Assembly (NCBI GenBank): GCA_047495785.1
Contig: JBLDXI010000048.1
Coordinates: forward strand, 558,001 to 622,000
Source of the DNA: Lepidodermella squamata
Taxonomy: Eukaryota; Gastrotricha
Length of the DNA: 64,000 nt
Direction: 5' to 3'
A model generated the notes under the pieces. That model saw nothing but the letters and a program-made list of their open reading frames with translations. It did not search any database and was not told the origin of the DNA. Below are positions 44,280 through 57,100 of the stretch, one piece after another. The position numbers and the translations under genes were made by a program. The number at the start of each line of letters is the position of its first letter. Within the stretch, counting starts at the first letter, position 1.

Positions 44280-45274
44280 CCGATAATGGAGATTTTCCAC
44301 CGGTGAAAAAAATATCTGTTTACCTTATAGCCACTTTCAGGCATACTTACTATAATGTATATTATAGAGTGCGTAGCGTAAAAATAATAATGAACGATGC
44401 CCTGATTTTCCGACTATCATAGGTAATTGAACGATTTTTTCCGCTATATTAATACAGTCGATACGTTTTTGCGGTCAAATTGATCACAACCTTTCATCGC
44501 ATATTTTATCAAGTGCTTATTATTTCAGGTATATTACTCTTTTTGTACAATTCAATTTCGCAACTCAATAACGGAAATTGTCGACATGAAAAAAATTGTT
44601 AAATTAATTTTATTTTAAAACCCGATTTATATGTATAGAGAGGAGTGCTAGTTTCTCCTTTATGTTCGCACGAATATTCTACAGCAAGTCTTTTGATCGG
44701 AAACATTGCACCACAGCAGGAAGAAAAAACGTGCGAGGCGAATACAATTTTATACCTGCCTATAGTCATAATATTTGATGCGCGATACGCTCTTTTGGCA
44801 TCGCCTATTATATAAGAATCAAGGTAGGTCAATGACGCGCTTTTGACGAAATATCTTTTTGAGAAATTCTCAACTCAATAGCGAAGCCTGGCTTGATGTC
44901 CAAATTTTACAATAAAAATCTGAATATAATAGCATTTTAGACTTAAAAGGGAAAAACTGATGAACTGTTAGGAAAAATGTCATTAATTCACTAAATTTTA
45001 ATAGCTGTTCTACTAATGAGCCGTATGTGGTTTGTTGATAAATGAGAGTTGATATACTCATTTTTCAATCGTTGTTTTTTGGCTCTAGTCCAAAGATAGT
45101 AATATTTCTAAAAAATCTCTGTCTAAAGCTTTTTTAGATTGAAAAATTCAAATTCTCAGAAATGTTTACCACAGGAATAATGGAGGTATTATCGTAATTT
45201 TTACAATCTACCTATTCCGATTTTTCTCAAAATAATTATAGAAATGCCAATTATTTTAAAATTATTAATCAAAA
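44280..45274. other. Intergenic, nothing recognised
   Basis: AT-rich sequence between the TGF-beta ligand and ankyrin genes, with no coding potential or clear repeat. Confidence 0.5.
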
Positions 45275-46175
45275 ATGATTAGCGGTATTGAGTACCATAC
45301 AGAGGATCTGCTAGAAGCGGCTCAAAATGGCGAGGACATCGAGGTGAAACTAAAAATTGTCTGCGGGGCAGATATCAACGGGCGAACGCCGAGTCAGCGA
45401 ACGCCGCTCATTCTAGCGGCTGAAAACGGCCGTCTAATATCGACGCAACTGCTGATCGAACACGGCGCTGATATATCTGCTCAGGATGTCGACGGTTGGA
45501 CGGCGCTGGTGCGGGCGGCTAATAATGGACACACGGACGTTGTGAGGGCGCTAATTGAAGGTCAATTTGACACACTTCTATTTTTTTCGATTCACAAATT
45601 AAAAATTTCAAAATTTCAAAAATTTAAGAATTTCAAGCTTTAAATTTTAAGTTTTTGGGATTTTTTCCCTGATTTTGAAAACTCTGGTTTAAACTTGTAA
45701 TTCAGAAATTTAAAATTAGAATTTTTCAAATTTTTAAAAATTAATTTCGAAATTGCTGGTTTATGAAAAACTTGGTGAAAGTGAATTGAAAATATTTTTG
45801 AATAGGATTTTTTTAATTTTTGTAGGAGGCGCCGATCCTAATTACAAGTGCCCGTCAAACTGGACGGCTTTAGCGTTGGCTACAGCAAGCGGGCGAGTCG
45901 AAACAGCTCGAACCCTCATCAGCTACGGCGCCGATGTGAATGCCCAGACTTCAGATAACGGTTCTACCGCGCTGATGATCGCATCATGGCAGGGCAGTGC
46001 CGAACTGGTGAAGGCTCTTCTCGAAGCAGGCGCCGATGCCACGATGAAGAACGACTCAGGCTCGACGGCGATCGACCTGGCGAAAAGTGACGAAATCAAG
46101 TCGACAATTGCCTCGCACGCGGCTAAAAAATCGACCAAGAAGCAGCATCACAGCAGTCGAGACATTAATGGCTAG
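45275..46175 (+). CDS. Ankyrin-repeat protein
   Basis: Exons 45275-45560 and 45826-46175 join in frame (GAAG|GA) to 211 aa. About five ankyrin repeats fill most of the protein, with typical cores: RTPLILAAENGRLISTQLLI, GWTALVRAANNGHTDVVRAL, NWTALALATASGRVETARTL, and GSTALMIASWQGSAELVKAL followed by GADATMKNDSGSTAIDLA. The C-terminus is basic (KKSTKKQHHSSRD). No membrane segment or enzyme domain was seen. It is probably a cytosolic or nuclear protein-interaction module, and no specific orthologue was recognised. Confidence 0.88.
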
Positions 46176-46530
46176 ATGCGATTTTACTGACCAATAATTT
46201 ACTGCTTATCGATTATTTTGTTACTCACGACTCTGCAACTTTCGTTCGATTGCCAACGAGATTTTTAGCTCCTAATATGACTGTATTTTTTCAGTAATTT
46301 CCTGATGTTCTCCAATAATATGTGTACCGACAGGATATTTTGCTTTATTTCCATATTAAAGCTGGATATTAAAACTTGTGGCTCGTTTCATCGAAAAAAT
46401 TCAAAAAATCCGAGATGAAACTGATTGGTAATATTTTCGGTAATTACACATTAGTGCCCAAAATGTGTTTGAGGAAATCTTTACATTTTCTTTCCCGATT
46501 GCCACGCGATTTTTCGATAGAGAAGAAATG

Positions 46531-46646
46531 GAGGACCAAGAATTCGAAAACCCCATATTTTTATTATTTACGGTAACGGAGAAGTTGGTCAAGTTGGTCA
46601 CGTGACTTTACCCGGTTCGAATTCTTGGTCCTCCTGAGCGGTTATC
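46531..46646. repeat. Dispersed inverted-repeat element, copy 2
   Basis: AGGACCAAGAATTCGAA (46532-46548) and its exact reverse complement (46616-46632) flank about 67 bp. Most of the unit is shared with 11781-11890. It looks like a short MITE. Confidence 0.65.
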
Positions 46647-47278
46647 TCCAGAACGGTGATAGCTAGGAAGCCGCTCTCAAAGAAACATTTCATCAGCGTG
46701 GTGAGATCAACCTAGAAATGCATTCGTTGCAATCCGTTTAGTCACAATTTGTACACGATCGATTTTGATGACACTTTGGCGACAATCCCGCAATATCTTT
46801 GCTCATCACCAAGCCGACGAGACACGTCCATTTTCACCGAATTTATACGATTTCCCAGTGCGGAGATATGCCTTTTTAGGCACCCTGGGGCTGTGTAGTC
46901 ACCTTACAGGATTTTTTCAAATTTAGGCTGCTCGAAAACGCTACCATTGGGTCCAATAGGAAATATGAAAACATCCGGAAACAGTTACAAATTATAAACG
47001 TGTGATTTCCTATCTGCCTAGTTCCTATCTGTTTTTACAAGAGAGAATCCTCCAAAGTTGCCATGTGAAATCGTTTCATTCATGGCGAGCAATAAACCTG
47101 AAACACTGGCCACTAAATTTACGGTTTAGCGGTTTCAATCGCGTGCTGTGCTCGAAATTTGAAAGCTATTGGGCACGTTCCATTCATGCTATAAAATTTC
47201 AAAACAGCCACTATTTCAATCATTTGATAATAGTATTTCGGTAGCTACTTTTTTCATCAACATTTATTTCGACCAGTG
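46647..47278. other. Upstream region of pseudo-astacin C
   Basis: No gene or clear motif was recognised. It presumably includes the promoter of the gene starting at 47279. Confidence 0.45.
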
Positions 47279-50200
47279 ATGACGATGCGCAGCATTTTGC
47301 TTGCGTTGGCATGCTCGCTTCTCCACTACCGCTTCTCCTCAGGCCAGGAGGTACATGACGATTATACCTTTGTAAATGTTGCTGACCCAACAATCGGCCC
47401 GATAAATATGACCCTGTACTACAACTTTTATGATGGCTTCACGCCTGGTAAACCGCCGGCCCAACCTTGGCCACTGCCGATACTGTACGCATTCGACAAC
47501 GGAACCTGGCAATTTATCGCTGCCGGCACCAGTTTAGCTGTCCGTGAGTTTACTTGACCGAAAAATTGTCTGTTTTAATTATATATTGACGCGACAGCTG
47601 AGTTTGATAGGGGCTTTATCAAGCAAGCAATAGCTGAAATCGAATCGGTCACCTGCTTGCGGTTCGAGGAGAGACCGTCCATCAACCTGAATACCAAATC
47701 GATTCGCTTCTTGGAAATATCGTGAGTTGCTGTGTTCAAGCGTGATGAGTCGTCATTATATTCATGTTCTACCTATTTAGGAGCCCGTTTGGCTATCATG
47801 GCGATAAGTATCCTCAAAAGTTCATTGGAGTCAATTATTATGAAGGCGGCCTAGAGACTTCGCTCGCGGTTGGTTTCACATCATTTCGAACTTGAAAATC
47901 AAATATATTGTGCTTGAAACAGGTTCCATTGGTGATGAGAAAAATTGGCTATGCCCTAGGTCTGACGTATGAACTCAGGCGACCGGAACGCGACCAATAT
48001 CTTATTCCCTACCCTGGTTTCGAGAACAGGTCTGCTTGCATTCTGGCTCTGTTGCGAGTCGCGAGCTAACTTCTTTGAATTTCTTTTGTCAATAGATTCA
48101 CGATAAATACGGCACAAACGTACTACAACGCGACTCCCTTTGATTATGAGTCATTGTTCAATCCTATTTCGATATATGGGGCAGGCAGACTAGGGGTGAA
48201 TGAAAGGTATCCGCACGACCGGCGATATGTAACAAGCGTGGGACAGACTGCTTACCTTTCACTGTTCGACATGGTCAAGTTGAACACGCTCTACAACTGC
48301 TACAGTATGTTCCATCTATAACTTTCCCTAAAAATAGCCTGTGAAGCGTTTTATTCGTGAGTGAACTAAGGAGAGACGCCATCTCGTATTGCATATTGAA
48401 TGATTAACTTCAATTAGGGTAATTCATTAGTCAACAAGTAGCTCTTTGGTAAGGCTATTACCAGGTAAAATTTGGATCTCATCGGGTTGTTCATTTTGCT
48501 GCGTCAACAATTGCACATATACTTTTTTACTTCGATCACAACCCTGATCAAGATTTTAAAAAATTAATGTTTTTCAAATTATAGGGCAATTCATATTCCC
48601 CGAATTGGGAATTTCAAAAAGACTCAAGTAATAGAAAAACGATTTTCAAATCAAAAGGTCCGACTGTGACCCCTTACCACACGAGTTAGTTCACGAACTC
48701 CGCCTACAAGCTTCGGACTATTTTGAACTTTCAGATCCGGGTGAAGCCAAAAGTCGCATTCGTACAATTAGATAATGAAATATCGGCTCAACGAGTTCAA
48801 AAACGAGATCCCCAGCTTCTGAACATCGAAAATGGCCGTGGCTGGGAAAAATCGAGCTCGAGGCTCCCGCAAACCATGTTTTTGCTCGAAAACAGGCAAT
48901 GTGCTATTTCCAGCTTTACACGTAGCGCAAAAAATACGAATCCTACCTATGATTTATGTTGGAACGGACAGTGCCATACTTAAAGAGCGGGGTCCTCATA
49001 ACGCGTCGTTGTAGCATCTTTTACCGTAAATTCCCAAGTACAAGCCCAGGCAGCACTGAAAGATAGAAGATCAAAGAGCCGACAAAGAGTTGCCGCCTGG
49101 GCTTGTATTTGGGAATTTACAGCTCGGGAAATTTCGAAGTTGCGATATTTAAAACACGTTGTTTCGATATTTCTCAATATGTCGTTTCGTGACATAGCAC
49201 TTTAACTTTGCATCCCGCATCAACTGCGGGACGGTGCGGGATCAAGTGAACTTAAGGCAACCCGCATCGTCCCGCAGTTCATCCCGCAGTGCATCCCGCA
49301 CATCCCGCAGCTCATCCCGCACCTCATCCCGCACATCCCGCGGTTCATCCCGCAGCTCAGGGTGCGGGATCCCGCAGCTCATCCCACTCGTCCCGCATCT
49401 CGTCCCGCAATGTCATCCCGCACTTAGAGCGTATGAAATAAATAAAATTGGACGCTGGCGGGAATCGAACCAGTGACTGCAATCACCAAACGCGCACACT
49501 ACTCCATTGCGCCACCGGTCGATTCACTATAACATATACAGAACAGCTGTAATTACGTGAAATTAAGTCAGCCAAATTGGCGTGCGGCCAAGGCCAAAAT
49601 CGCGATTTCCGAAGCCGATATCGACACGATCGGCGGCGAATTCGGGCAGCGGCCGCTGATAGTTTGTACAGAATTTCGAGGGCTATCCGCCGATATAAGA
49701 TTTATTGACCGGTGATACTTGGTTCGCGCTGAAATTGCGTGCAAAGTCAGTCAAATTGGCGTGCGGCCAAGGCCAAAATCGCGATTTCCGAAGCCGATAT
49801 CAACACGATCGGCGGCGAATTCGGGCAGCGGCCGCTGATAGTTTGTACAGAATTTCGAGGGCTATCCGCCGATATAAGATTTATTGACCGGTGATACTTG
49901 GTTCGCGCTGAAATTGCGTGCAAAGGCAGTCAAATACCAACTGCGCAGCATGGCATGATTATTATATTTTATTATCGAAGGTTCCAGTGCGTTGATTCAT
50001 ATGTTCAAGCCTGACGGTTTGACGCCTCGATAATCGGTCGTAAACAGTTCATCCCGCACTTCATCCCGCAGGTCATCCCGCAGGTCATCCCGCACTTGGG
50101 CGGGATGCTTCCGGACACTTGCGGGATGCACTGCGGGACGTCCCGCCGTATGTGCGGGATACAACCCGCAGCATGTGCGGGATACATCCCGCAGGTCATC

Positions 50201-52065
50201 CCGCACGTCCCGCACTAGTGCGGGATGCAAAGTTATATTTCATTTCATTGAAAGTTGAGAAAGTTGATATCAAATTCGAGGCAAAATTCACAAAATTCAA
50301 CTGCTTGCGTATTGTTGCGTTAATTAGCTAGAGATACCACCTTTCATTAGTCCGCTCATGTATATCCAGGTTCAGATCCGTGCAAGAACCCGACAATTAC
50401 ATGCCAAAACGGTGGCTACCCGAATCCGAGCGTGAATTGTACGAAGTGCTTCTGCCCGGTTGGCCTTGGTGGCGATTTCTGTGAAGCCCCGTATCCGACA
50501 GATACAGCGAATGGCTGCGGCGGCGAAATCTACGTTAAACCTTGTACTACCGTTGACATATCAACTCCTGCAGTTGGCACAACAAATTCAACTCGTTGTT
50601 CTTGGCGTGTCAAAACGGTTGGAAAATCATTCAATCCTGCGATTTCCTGCATGTGGTTATCCATTTCCTATTTCAGGATAATACGAGTGGATTGATATTC
50701 GCTTTTCCGACTTGGCCCCTTCTACAATATTTCCGTGGGCAAATCGATTTATTTGTCAATATTTAATATAATAACTTTAATTTCAGAAAGTGTCAATTGT
50801 ATGAACTTTGTTCTTATAAGAGACTTGGGACCGGAAAGCAGAACTCCAGGATTTGCGTAAGTTGAACAAAATAAGTCTTGTTATTGCCTCACCGGTTTGT
50901 ACAATTATTAGGTTCTGCAATATCGCCACCGCACGTGGTCGTGTTTTTGTGACAAACAAAAATCAAGCTTTAGTCTACTCGAGCATACCCTACCAGAAAT
51001 CGGGTGAGGGTGCCACAGTGACGGCCTTCGCAACTTGTCCAGGCGTGAAAGCGACCGAGCTAAGCAAGGAATGCCGAATCACGCCGGTCGCCAGTGATTA
51101 TGAAGGATACCTGTTATCTAAGACCTCAACAGGTGGCACCTGCTCGCGCTGGTCCGAAGATACTGGTTTGCGCATGAGTTATCTTCCAAGGGGCGATTTC
51201 AATGCTTCTTCAAATGCGTGCCGCAATTTCTATTTTTCTACTCTTCAATGCTGGAGTAACGGTGGACTTACGGACTGCGAGAATGCGGGCAGAATTAAAA
51301 GCTGCAGTAAGTCATCAAAATTGTAACGATTTCAACGCGATTTAACGTCAACAAATCCTACTACCGAATTTGGGAGGCTGTATCTTGAATTTTATTGTCG
51401 ATTGTCTGTTGATAGCTCAATTGGCTTTCCGTTGCATCAACTCGGTTACTGGCCAGTTCGAAGCGTGCAGGCCTTACTGCTTGGAAGGCGAAACTCCTTT
51501 CAAGGAATGGCCAGCTCGTTTCACGGACACCTGCAACAAAGGCGTTAGTTGAAATTTTCGAACTTCGTCAAATTTTTGCTTCTTCTTCCACAGAACGCTA
51601 AGAAATGCGTAAAAGGCTCGACATTCCGCTGCATTGCCGGCGAACAAGGATGTCTTTCCGGTGAGGACAAAATCGTGAGTTCCCGAAATATGAAATATCT
51701 AAACTTGTTTGCGACCTTGGGGCATCTCCTACTTTAGATGTTCAACTCGTATGCCTTCTTCGGCCGCAATCTACTGGCGTGTAATCATCGAGCTGATCTC
51801 AATTGGGTACGTCTTGCTACTGCCAATAATATTATCGCTTTTGAACCATTGTGAACAGAAATACGTCCGCTGTTACCGAAACGAAACAGGCAAGCCGTTC
51901 GCCGATTGTCGACGTGCGGATTTCGGATGCAAACCGACTGAAGTGGGTCACTTTTCCTCATCAAATTTCGAGAAGTATACTTCTAACATGTTCGTCTGTT
52001 CTTATCAGGTTTCGGATGCAACGCCGCCGTACATGGATCCTTTTCAATGCTACGATGGCGTGTAG
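47279..52065 (+). CDS. Pseudo-astacin (astacin-EGF-CUB, zinc site lost), copy C
   Basis: Fourteen exons: 47279-47543, 47598-47721, 47781-47868, 47923-48029, 48096-48304, 50370-50617, 50677-50734, 50787-50856, 50912-51306, 51416-51543, 51594-51674, 51738-51806, 51859-51942, 52009-52065. They join in frame to 660 aa. A signal peptide (MRSILLALACSLLHYRFS) precedes an astacin-like domain to about residue 264, then EGF (CKNPTITCQNGGYPN, CFCPVGLGGDFC), a CUB-like module and a Cys-rich tail ending QCYDGV. The zinc-binding segment is RKIGYALGLTYE: R165, K166, Y169 and Y175 occupy the His, Glu, His, His positions. RRPERDQY is kept and the SxMHY Met-turn is absent (SLFNP). It is the only copy on the plus strand and is clearly older than the A/B split. 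AATAAA lies at 52269. It is predicted to be secreted and binding rather than cleaving; the last intron call (51943-52008) rests on the paralogues. Confidence 0.88.
49026..49120. repeat. 29-bp inverted repeat hairpin in intron 5
   Basis: GTAAATTCCCAAGTACAAGC followed by CCAGGCAGC at 49026-49054 is matched in reverse complement by 49092-49120 with few mismatches, giving a stem with a 37-nt loop. Probably a small MITE. Confidence 0.65.
49451..49520 (-). pseudogene. tRNA-like sequence with Pol III A and B boxes
   Basis: On the minus strand the 70-nt stretch carries TGGCGCAATGG (A-box type) and GGTTCGATTCC (perfect B box). The acceptor, anticodon and T stems pair poorly, so it is a tRNA-derived relic or SINE head, not a tRNA gene. 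It lies within the CCCGCA foldback element. Confidence 0.55.
49567..49924. repeat. Two tandem 179-bp repeats
   Basis: GTCAGCCAAATTGGCGTGCG at 49567 recurs at 49746 and a partial third start occurs at 49925. The two full units are nearly identical. They are GC-rich (GATCGGCGGCGAATTCGGGC) and form the core of the foldback element. Confidence 0.9.
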
Positions 52066-52274
52066 CTGCTCTGTCAACTCCTACTATCTAATTTGAGTTT
52101 CGGAACATCAGACATTATTCTCCACTTTTTAAAACTGCTATTTATGAAATTCCAATGTACAGAATATTTTCCGAATGTTTTCTTTGCGGTGACTCATTCA
52201 GCCATTTTCAGTCATTCATTTTCCCAATGATGCTTATAGCATGATGTTTATAACATATTATAGTTTAAAATAAA

Positions 52275-54116
52275 TATTATCTCGGTGTTTACATGTAACC
52301 ATTAACCATTCTTAAAAGTGACAGATTTTTATAGAGCCTGAAGCCTGAAGCTACCCGGACATTTTTGCTTATCCTTATTCCTTATCCTGCTTATGCTTCT
52401 CAGCATCCAATTATCAGCATCATGTTTTCAGTTTGACGCTGCTCTTTGATACAGACGGCTGTCATGCGTTTGATCGAAAAGTCGCATCAAAGAAAACCCC
52501 GAATTCTGATTAATCTGTTAATCTACGAATGAAACGTTTTCACAGATAAGGATCTTCCGGAACAGGTGAGTAGTAGCCTGGCATTGAAAGCGAGAACCTC
52601 AAGTTGTTATTAAACCCCTTCACCAGTCTTATTTTCCGTCTGACGGGAAGTCCGAGTATGCAAAAGATAAGGGGGTGAAAAATCTTCATTTTTCCCCGCA
52701 TCATCGAATTGCATGTAAATTGACCCGGATTATCCGTCTTTTCGGATTTCCCGCCCGATTTTTCGGCCGGCCCGTAGATGACGCCAAATCGGGGTTTCAC
52801 TGTACATGGTAACAAAATCCAATCACTGCAAACATCGTGCGCGTTGCGCATAGTCCCTGCATGTGGATTCAACGATTAATTGTTTCAAGAGAGCAATAAA
52901 TAGATTATAATAGATTACAGGTCATCCATGTTATTTGCTTAGCCCTTAGCCGCCGGCGCAATGACGTGTTAACTCGAGCACCTTTCAGAAAATCCCAGAA
53001 AATCAAGAAGAGGCTAAAATCAAATTCTGAGTCGGCAGAAAGTCTTACATTTAGCCTTAGATTAAAAGCCGAACCTCTTTTCAGAAGAAATTTACCTGGG
53101 TTGCCGTTGCTATGACGTGTTAACAAGTCATTTAAAATTTTTCTCACTATTTTCGACCTGGTCAGAGTGGCTTTGAAAATTTGGATTGTCGGGGAGTGCT
53201 TGTTTCTTGCTATTGATTTATCATAATTTATGACGCAACAATCGGTTCGATAGCCCAAATCCTCCGACCACGGTGAATTTTCTCCGGAATTAACGCGTGT
53301 GCACGTCTTCGGCGGCTAAGGGTTAGTTTGGCTTTATTGGGATTTTCTTAATTTTTTGTACTGTGATCTGATTCGTCCCATTCCGAGACCCAGATTCGGC
53401 TGAAGGTTCTCGATAGGATTCATCATATAATTTGGCTATCTTGGTCTTCATTTCAGATAAAAATTTAAATTATGTTGACTAGAATATTCACCAGCTTTTG
53501 CTCTGGCGGCTTTCGCTACAGAGAAAGTTCGTTAGTAAATGTTCGTTACAACAAATGTTGTTTGTATGCAAAATAGTACGCTAGTTCGGCAAGAGCCAGC
53601 AATTTTCGTCCGTTACAACAAAAGTTCGTTATATACTCCGTTCCTTATAACGATGCTGCACTGTATTAATTTTGCATGAATGAGTGGCAATATCGAAGAC
53701 CCAACCGAATGATCTTGAACCTGCTGGCAAGACCAGCCGAAAATTCTTCATCGAAAAATCATGTTTCGGAATTTTCGAATATCAAACCCATTTAAGAACC
53801 TTTTGATTTGCAATGCGCAAACAGAACAAAACTTTATTAGCTGAATTTATAATCCAGAATAAGTATAGATATAATTTGAACAATAAGACTTTTCGGCACC
53901 TTGAGTTTTGAATTTTACATGTCTTTGCATCGTAACAAGTAGTGAAACAAACTGGGAAAATTAATTTCAAGTTCAATGCAGGTAATTAATTGGAAAACGA
54001 AAAATGAAAAAAATTCAGAAAATCACAACATTAACGCTGTTCGGGTTTTGAGCACAATATGATTGATTCAAGTCTTGGTTCGAAAAAAATTCCGAATATA
54101 GATAGATGATACCCGT
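52275..54116. other. Intergenic region between convergent genes
   Basis: No coding sequence was supported. The only structure noted is a possible pogo-like repeat end near 53500-53667. Confidence 0.5.
53500..53667. repeat. pogo/Tc1-like MITE remnant
   Basis: On the minus strand ACAGTGCAGCATCGTTATAA is followed by GGAACGGAGTATATAACGAAC and TTTTGTTGTAACGGACG, resembling pogo-type terminal repeats. The opposite end is not clear. Confidence 0.35.
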
Positions 54117-57100
54117 TCAAAACGGACAGTCGTCAAGAAACGCAAACGGATCTTCGATTTCCTTCTCAGCCGGTTTCACTGGCTGCCCAACCGTTTTCGG
54201 GTCGTTTAGGTAGATTCGCTTCGGCCCGCCACCAACGTTGTCGGTCGCGCGTTTCGCCTCTGGTTTCGGTTTCTTTTCGGGTGTTTTACGAGGCAGAGCT
54301 GGTTTAGCAACTGCGGCGGACTTCGTTTCAGCCTTAGACAAAAGAACACACAAAAATACGCGTCAATAATTTTCGTGGAAACAAATTTAAAGTTTGGTAT
54401 ATCCGAAGATTGAGGTCAATAGAAATTATGAAATTATGAAATTCAGCGTACTTTTAATTAAAAAGTCTACATATTAGCATCACTGAAATTGAGTTTCCAG
54501 CATTAAATTTTTTCGATATCGGCTTTTTCCTATATTGATCGCGAATGATGCACCAAATAAATCTGATATTTTTTGCTACCTAGTACCGAAATTTCAAAAC
54601 AAATTAATCGTGAAAATCAAATGAGAGGTCAAGGATAAAAATATTCCATAGAATAATGTTGAAATATTAATTTTTCCAAGACTTCTAACGCAAAATGTTT
54701 TACCTTGTCTCCCTTGGGTTGTTTCGCATTTGGTTTAGCCTGCACTTTGGCCGGGATCGACGTTTTCGAAGCAATAACAGGCGATGTAAAATCAGGCACT
54801 GGCTTCTTAATTGGCGTTTTCGGCACTGAAATCGCAGCCGGGGCGCTTTTGCGGCCCTTTTTCTTCGCGCTAGGCGAGTACGTTGAATCATCGTCCTCGT
54901 CCATACTGACACTGGCGGTAGTCATCGATTCAGTTTCCATGCGTTCCAGGCGGTTTACTGACGACGCGCTCCGATTGACCGGGGTTCGAAGCGAGTTGAC
55001 GGGTGTTTCTTTCTTCGTGGCTGGGCGGCTAGCTCGAGGAGCGACTTGCTGCGTGAAAACCCCCAGCGGCTCTTTACCAGTGGATTTTCCGACAGTAATG
55101 ATAACAGGAGCTTTTTCCTTAAAAATAAAGTGAAAATACCATTTTTTCAATATTTTTGTTAAAATTTTGTATTTTGAATTTTATAAAAATTCAAAACAGT
55201 AGTTTTCAAGAAAGTAAATTGAGATTTTTAGATGTCTGAAAAATTCAGAATTTCTTTTAAAAATTAGGGCAGTGGGAGTTATCATGATTTAATTTGAACT
55301 ATAAATACCCGAAACCCGATATTTGAACAACTGAAATAGCGTTTTGTTCCTTCAGGGTTCCTTTGCTCTTAGTTCATCTAAGATGAAAAAGCAGATTTTT
55401 TCATACAAGTTTCCATTTAATTTGAAAAATTGAAGTGGAATTCAAATAATAAAATACTAAAAAAATTCGTAACTTCTAAAAATTGAAATGAACACCCTAA
55501 GCATATATCTCCATATCTGCGAATGAGAAATTTTGCAGGCGATGGCGATTTACTCGATTTTTTTACGTCAGCTCAAAATTTCGAAAAACCTTACAGAGCA
55601 AACAGATATATTTAGAGATATTTCTTCGATTGATTTTTCAATTTTTCGATTTTATCAAATTGGGTAGAAATCTAAATATTTGGATTTATATGATATTTTT
55701 TATACTTTTGAATCCTCTTATAAAAAGACCCATTTTTAAAAGCTTTTCTTACGACTAAATTGGCGCGTTGTGGCTTCTGAAACGCCGGCGTTCGCTCGGT
55801 TTCTTGCTGCGGGCCCTCCTGCAACACAGATTCCGTTGATTTGACGTAAGATCGCGATCGCAGCTGCTCCTTTTCCGCCTCCAATGTCGCCGCAAATTCA
55901 CGCTCTTTCTCCTCCAATTTTTTCTCCGCAGCCTTCGCCGCTTTTCGCTCTTTCGTCAATTTTTCCTCCAAATCGGTGATTTTCGATTTTAAATTATCGA
56001 TTTCATCACATTTCTCACTCAGATCGTCTCGAATTTTCGACAATTCAGACGAACTTTTGTCATTTTCCTTCGATTTTTTCGAGTAATTAGCCTCGACTTG
56101 ATGTAGTTTTTCCAGGGCTTTCTTCAATTTTTCATCCGATTTTCCGGCCGTTTTCTCAAAATCCGCCTTCATTTCGTCCAATTCCTGACGAAGAGCCGTG
56201 ATTTCATCGTTTTTCTTCTCCAAATCTTCCTGCAGAGCTTTACGAGCGACTTCAGCCTTTTTCGTCTCGGAGCGTTGAGCTGTTAGTTGCTGGTCAATTT
56301 TCGATTTCGCGCCTTGAAGGGCTGAAATTTCCTGTTTCGCTTCGGTGGCTTCCAATTCTGCTAGCCTGATTTTTTCCAAAATATCACCCCGTTCGACTAG
56401 CCACTTTTCTTCACATGATTTTGCATCATTTTTAGCAGAAGCCAATGCAGATGTTAATTCCACAATTTTAGCATCGAGATCCTAAAAAAAAATAAAAAAA
56501 AATAAAAAAAAAGAGGAAAAAACATTGTGTCAGAAGTGGGATTCGAACCCACGCCAGTAGAAACTGACTGCGACCTGAACGCAGCGCCTTGGACCGCTCG
56601 GCCATCCTGACTACACAAGTAAATAGGGCGGTGCGAGGGAGTAGTGCGCATAACGGCCGATGATTAATACACCCATCTAGCTTTATACTACCGATTCACT
56701 ATCGTATACCGTATGTATTACGCACGCATTACATCACTCTTCACACAATTAATGCGGAAAAGCGGCGTTTTGTGGAACAAATGATTAGAAGCTCAACGAA
56801 CAATTTTCGCTAATTTCAATATTATTCACATAATTTGTTAGCTAGACCAATTTCAAAAATTAGCACCAAGCGCAAACTGAAACTTGAAACCACATGAAAT
56901 TTTAATCCTTAACCGCCCAATTTACGAACTTTATCGGTTTTTTAAATATTAAACCGGTTTAAATTCAGGTGGCTGAACTATCTTTATACTTAAAATCTTC
57001 CAACATCACATTTTTCAAAGACCAAAAACTAAGATGGGTCGTAATCGCAAATTTTTTTACCTTGATCATTGTTTCACTCGTATCGATCTTCACTTGTTTA

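Larger units (their letters stand above)
49205..50233. mobile_element. 1-kb foldback element built of CCCGCA arrays, TA target
   Basis: The ends are ACTTTGCATCCCGCA (49205) and its exact reverse complement (ending 50233), each flanked by TA (49203-49204 and 50234-50235). Inside each end is an array of TCATCCCGCA-type repeats about 190-230 bp long, partly mixed with TGCGGGAT inversions. The centre holds a tRNA-like sequence and two 179-bp tandem repeats. TA duplication is typical of Tc1/mariner-type insertion, by inference. No transposase was seen. The element occupies intron 5 of pseudo-astacin C. Confidence 0.8.

Noticed and set aside
49234-49476. Ser/Arg-rich frame (SSRSASRTSRSSSRT)
   Set aside because: It is the translation of the TCATCCCGCA repeat array, not an SR protein.
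49451-49520. Functional tRNA gene
   Set aside because: A and B boxes are present, but the acceptor, anticodon and T stems do not pair properly.
49205-50233. CRISPR-like array in the CCCGCA repeats
   Set aside because: Repeats have no regular spacers, are in both orientations, and the genome is eukaryotic.
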